Assembly: GCA_018064565.1 (NCBI GenBank)
Contig: JAGHVA010000157.1
Location: 1 to 8,569 of the forward strand
Direction of reading: 5' to 3'
DNA from: Candidatus Colimorpha onthohippi
Lineage (GTDB): Bacteria > Bacteroidota > Bacteroidia > Bacteroidales > P3
DNA: 8,569 nucleotides
Made by a program: the position numbers and the translations under genes. The notes below the pieces were generated by a model. That model saw only the letters and a program-made list of their open reading frames with translations. It made no database searches and was not told where the DNA came from. This document shows positions 5,781-8,569 of this stretch, piece after piece (the stretch's first letter is position 1; each line of letters opens with the position of its first letter).

Positions 5781-5816
5781 ATAATAGTGCGGAATTTCAA
5801 CGTTTTGCGCTATTAT
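5781..5816 (+). promoter_or_regulatory. Long hairpin in the hisS leader
   Basis: ATAATAGTGCGGAA (5781-5794) can pair with TTTTGCGCTATTAT (5803-5816) over 14 base pairs, three of them G-U, closing an 8-base loop (5795-5802). It lies between the inferred start of transcription and the hisS ATG. A run of five T begins ten bases after the stem (5827-5831), which recalls a weak terminator or attenuator. Control of a tRNA synthetase gene by leader structure is well known in other bacteria, but the loop lacks the GTG anticodon sequence of tRNA-His, so tRNA mimicry is not supported. Confidence 0.5.
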
Positions 5817-5861
5817 ACGCAGTGTATTTTTCGATTGAATAACAACAATCCACATATCATT

Positions 5862-7205
5862 ATGAAATGTTCTATTCCTAAAGGCACCCGTGATTTTTTG
5901 CCTCTTGAGATGGCACGGAGAAATTATATTTTTGAAACTATCCGTAATGTCTTCAAGATGTTCGCATTTGAGCCAATCGAAACACCTTCAATCGAGAATC
6001 TGTCCACTTTGATGGGCAAGTATGGTGAAGAAGGCGACAAGTTGCTATTTAAGATTCTCAATTCGGGCGATTTTATGAAAGATGTGGATTTTAGTCAGGA
6101 TTATCATAAAGTGGTGCCTCATATTTGTGAGCGCGGGTTGCGCTACGATCTTACGGTTCCCTTTGCTCGGTTTGTGGTTCAACATCGCGATGATTTAGTG
6201 TTGCCGTTCCGTCGCTATCAGTTGCAACCAGTATGGCGTGCCGATCGGCCGCAAAAAGGCAGGTATCGCGAGTTTTATCAATGTGACGCCGATATGATTG
6301 GTAGCGAGTCGTTACTCAACGAACTTGAATTAGTCCAAATGATTGATGCGGTATTCTCGCAACTCAATGTAGGGGTAACACTTAAAATCAACAACCGTAA
6401 GATTTTGGCAGGAATAGCAGAATTGGTGGGCGCACCTAATCTGTTGATTGATATAACTGTTGCTATCGACAAGTTGGATAAAATTGGTTTGGATGCCGTT
6501 AAGGCAGAATTGGCAGAGAGAGGTCTGACACAACCTCAGATAGAATTGCTGAATCCTATATTTGAGTTGAATGGCAGCCCTGCAGATAAGTTGAATCAGT
6601 TGGAAAAACTTTTTGAAGGCATTGAAGTAGGGCAGAAGGGCGTGTCAGAAATGCGTGAGTTGTTCGGATATATCCAATCAGTGCAGCCGTCATGTTCGGT
6701 AGAATTAGATTTGACTTTGGCCAGGGGGCTGAATTACTATACCGGTGCAATCTTTGAGGTTAAGGCTAACAATGTGTCAATAGGAAGTATCTGTGGTGGT
6801 GGCAGGTATGATAACCTGACAGGTATTTTTGGCATGCCTAATGTATCTGGAGTGGGAATCTCGTTTGGTGCCGACCGTATTTATGATGTACTTACAGAAT
6901 TGAATGGTTTTCCCGAAGGATTGTCACAAAGTGCTCGTGTGCTGTTTATCAATTTTGGTGAAGCAGAGCAGGCATATGTATTGAAATGTGCTGCACAATT
7001 TAGAGCTAACGGTATTGCCACATTGGTATATCCTGACGCAACCAAGATGAAAAAACAGATGGATTTCGCAAATCGCAAAAACATACCTTTTGTTTTGTTT
7101 GTTGGCGAATCGGAAATTACAAATCATACAGTAACAATCAAAAACATGCTAACGGGTGAGCAGCAGACGCTGCCACTCTTAGATGCGATAGCAATGGTAA
7201 AATAA
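5862..7205 (+). CDS. hisS: Histidine--tRNA ligase
   Basis: 447-residue class II aminoacyl-tRNA synthetase that charges tRNA-His with histidine, using ATP, in the cytosol. The N-terminus has the family opener IPKGTRDF (5-12). Motif 1 lies around PIETPSIENL (38-47). GLRYDLTVPFARF (92-104) is the histidine-enzyme signature. Motif 2 covers 117-147, with the FRRYQLQPVWRAD core and YREFYQCDADMIG. The HisA motif LARGLNYYTG is at 287-296, the HisB element GGGRYDNL at 312-319, and motif 3 GVGISFGADRIYDVL at 330-344. Residues 355-447 form the anticodon-binding domain. I chose ATG 5862. Upstream in-frame starts (GTG 5751, ATG 5766) would add 32-37 residues unlike any HisRS N-terminus and would begin at or next to the promoter. 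The next gene follows after 11 bases. Confidence 0.97.
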   Translation: MKCSIPKGTRDFLPLEMARRNYIFETIRNVFKMFAFEPIETPSIENLSTLMGKYGEEGDKLLFKILNSGDFMKDVDFSQDYHKVVPHICERGLRYDLTVPFARFVVQHRDDLVLPFRRYQLQPVWRADRPQKGRYREFYQCDADMIGSESLLNELELVQMIDAVFSQLNVGVTLKINNRKILAGIAELVGAPNLLIDITVAIDKLDKIGLDAVKAELAERGLTQPQIELLNPIFELNGSPADKLNQLEKLFEGIEVGQKGVSEMRELFGYIQSVQPSCSVELDLTLARGLNYYTGAIFEVKANNVSIGSICGGGRYDNLTGIFGMPNVSGVGISFGADRIYDVLTELNGFPEGLSQSARVLFINFGEAEQAYVLKCAAQFRANGIATLVYPDATKMKKQMDFANRKNIPFVLFVGESEITNHTVTIKNMLTGEQQTLPLLDAIAMVK

Positions 7206-7216
7206 GCGTATTTAGT

Positions 7217-8344
7217 ATGAATAAGTTGTCGTTAGTTTTATTGTCAGTGTTGTTGGTGTGTTGTGTGTCGGTTGCTGAAGCGCAATATACGACAGACTCG
7301 GTGGATATGGATCGCAGTAACATGATTGAGCAAATTCAGTCATTGCGGGTATCCCTCGATTCGGTGAAAAAAGTTAATCAGCAATACGAAAGCATACTTC
7401 ACGAGAAAGATTCATTGGTGTTGGAGTTGCGTAAGGCTACGGAAGAACGAGATCGCATGTTAGAAGAGATTGAGCAACTCCACCAGAAGTCGCTCTCTGC
7501 TTCCGAGGTTGACAAAGTTAAACTACAAGCGCAGATAGAGACGCGCAATGCCAATATCGATGCCAGTCGGCGTGAGATAGAGTTCCTTCAGCGTGAACTG
7601 AGTTCACGGGAAAAGTCGATAGAGTCAAAACAAGATGAATACAAAACTGTGTTGGCGGAGCGCGACAGATATTTGTATGTGATTGATTCTTTGCGTAGAA
7701 TTACTACACAGGTACAGATGGAGAACATCCGCAAAGAAGAGCAGAACAAATATCTTGAACAGCGAGCCAAAGAGGCAGAGGCACATTCAAAGGAAGCTAC
7801 CAACCGCAAGAAAAAAGTGCGCCCTATTCAAGGCGTGGCTATGCGCTTTTACCGTACACCCAATTACGAAATTCGTATTTCTCAAGTTGCATCTACTGGC
7901 GAATGGACGAAAGTAATCCGCAACCGAAACGATGGCGCGGTTGAGTTTGACTTTACTACAGGAGCTTCGGTGATGTTGTGGGATTTGTCAAAATATTTCA
8001 ACAAATCGCACCCAATTATGATAAAAGATTCTCTCGGACGATCCAAGACAATCCGCAAATTTGATCAGGAATTTGCTTATGATTTAGGTATATATGCTGG
8101 ATTTGGAGGTAGTAATCTTTTCAAAAATTTCTATTTGGGAGCCTCTTTCCGATTCGTAGATTTCTTTTACCTTATCATGGGAGTCAATATTGCAGAGTAT
8201 GAAAATTTGGTGTCAGGCTACGAAGAGGGCGACCTTATTCCATCACAATACGGCATAGATGATATTACGAGCAAGATTTGGCGCATCACACCCTATGTGG
8301 GACTTTCGATTGATCTGGATTTCTTGACCTATGTCAAGAAGTAG
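7217..8344 (+). CDS. Secreted coiled-coil protein with beta-rich C-terminal domain, function unknown
   Basis: 375-residue protein that I do not recognise. Residues 1-22 are a signal peptide with a long hydrophobic core and a likely cut after AEA (20-22). The two cysteines at 15-16 do not form a good lipobox. Residues 33-197 are a long charged coiled coil, rich in Glu, Lys, Arg, Gln and Leu with heptad-like spacing, so probably a rod in the periplasm or at the cell surface. From 205 to 373 alternating hydrophobic and polar residues, Gly and aromatics suggest beta strands, for example DLGIYAGFGG (289-298), FYLGASFRFVDFFYLIMGVN (305-324) and ITPYVGLSIDLDF (357-369). This looks like an outer-membrane barrel or part of one. 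The gene starts 11 bases after hisS and is likely co-transcribed. Outer-membrane location is inferred. Confidence 0.8.
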   Translation: MNKLSLVLLSVLLVCCVSVAEAQYTTDSVDMDRSNMIEQIQSLRVSLDSVKKVNQQYESILHEKDSLVLELRKATEERDRMLEEIEQLHQKSLSASEVDKVKLQAQIETRNANIDASRREIEFLQRELSSREKSIESKQDEYKTVLAERDRYLYVIDSLRRITTQVQMENIRKEEQNKYLEQRAKEAEAHSKEATNRKKKVRPIQGVAMRFYRTPNYEIRISQVASTGEWTKVIRNRNDGAVEFDFTTGASVMLWDLSKYFNKSHPIMIKDSLGRSKTIRKFDQEFAYDLGIYAGFGGSNLFKNFYLGASFRFVDFFYLIMGVNIAEYENLVSGYEEGDLIPSQYGIDDITSKIWRITPYVGLSIDLDFLTYVKK

Positions 8345-8366
8345 TTGTAGGAGGATTTAATATTGG

Positions 8367-8411
8367 CTGCCGCTCATTCTATTCTAAAAGATGTGCGGCA
8401 GTTCTTTTTTT
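8367..8411 (+). terminator. Intrinsic terminator after the coiled-coil gene
   Basis: CTGCCGC (8367-8373) pairs perfectly with GCGGCAG (8395-8401), with a further inner TCT/AGA pairing, and is followed by a T-rich run with seven consecutive T at its end (8405-8411). It ends the hisS transcription unit 22 bases past the stop codon. Confidence 0.85.
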
Positions 8412-8434
8412 GAATGGCTGCAAAACTTTTTTTA

Positions 8435-8461
8435 TTTGTTTTCTATTTTTTTTTATCTTTG
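8435..8461 (+). promoter_or_regulatory. Promoter for a gene beyond the right edge
   Basis: TATCTTTG (8454-8461) is an exact TAnnTTTG box and TTTG (8435-8438) is a possible -33 element with a short 15-base spacer. It lies just after the terminator at 8367-8411. No start codon with an open frame follows before 8569, so the leader is at least 100 bases long. Confidence 0.5.
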
Positions 8462-8472
8462 TTGGTTGATTA

Positions 8473-8497
8473 AGATTGAGTGTATTGTGCTCAATTT
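8473..8497 (+). promoter_or_regulatory. Leader hairpin at right edge
   Basis: ATTGAG (8475-8480) and CTCAAT (8490-8495) form a 6-bp stem, extendable to 8 with a G-U and an A-T pair, closing a 9-base loop. It starts about six bases after the likely transcription start from the 8454-8461 box. It may be a 5' stabilising hairpin or operator. Confidence 0.3.
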
Positions 8498-8550
8498 GTT
8501 GGTACATACCGCATTAGGTGGTGTGTGTCGTGTTGTAGTTGTATTAGATG

Positions 8551-8566
8551 ATTATTTGAAAATAAT
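8551..8566. repeat. AT-rich inverted repeat ATTATTT-GA-AAATAAT
   Basis: A perfect 7-bp inverted repeat with a 2-base centre lies at the window's right end. The very small centre favours a protein-binding palindrome over an RNA hairpin. Its composition is only A and T in the arms, so chance is a real alternative. Confidence 0.25.
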
Positions 8567-8569
8567 AAC

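Noticed and set aside
5751..5861. Longer hisS N-terminus from GTG 5751 or ATG 5766
   Set aside because: HisRS proteins begin shortly before PKGTRDF. GTG 5751 is the last base of the -7 box plus two more, and the added residues match nothing expected; the region also forms the leader hairpin.
1..8569. CRISPR array, transposase, tRNA/rRNA genes, phage or defence genes
   Set aside because: No regularly spaced long repeats, no transposase or integrase-like protein, no tRNA or rRNA sequence, and no defence-type domain could be seen on either strand.

Overview
The window looks like chromosomal DNA of a bacterium of the order Bacteroidales; I cannot name the genus. Three things point there. The gene string DUF4271 membrane protein - hemD-like - rnpA - yidD is typical of Bacteroidetes. 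The riboflavin synthase and histidyl-tRNA synthetase have Bacteroidales-like sequences. Several intergenic regions carry Bacteroidetes-type -7 promoter boxes (TAnnTTTG) instead of E. coli-type -35/-10 boxes.

Layout. Positions 1-584 hold no protein gene. They contain short repeated motifs (1-190), a possible leftward promoter, and a stretch at about 384-528 that can fold into a long interrupted rod resembling a 6S-type RNA. A + strand operon follows: DUF4271 membrane protein (585-1733), HemD-fold protein with a long basic tail (1764-2714), rnpA (2711-3118) and yidD (3129-3389). A strong hairpin terminator at 3452-3495 separates it from two - strand genes: a TrpB2-type tryptophan synthase beta-like enzyme (3516-4835) and riboflavin synthase (4958-5590). 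From a divergent intergenic region, hisS (5862-7205) and a secreted coiled-coil protein with a beta-rich C-terminus (7217-8344) run rightward. They end at a second terminator (8367-8411). The last 160 bases hold a promoter-like site and small inverted repeats that probably belong to a gene beyond the window.

How the genes relate. RnpA (protein subunit of RNase P) and YidD (helper of membrane protein insertion) are housekeeping genes. In many other bacteria they lie beside rpmH and yidC, but here they follow hemD. TrpB2 and RibE are amino-acid and flavin metabolism genes that seem to have separate promoters. HisS is a core translation gene with a strong hairpin in its leader. The 3' coiled-coil protein has no recognised function.

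Most of the window is ordinary. The points most worth a second look are the 6S-like RNA candidate, the A9 slippery run at the hemD/rnpA overlap (a -1 shift would fuse the two proteins), the +16 charged HemD tail, the hisS leader hairpin, and the coiled-coil/beta-barrel-like envelope protein. All readings come from inspection alone, without database searches or folding software.
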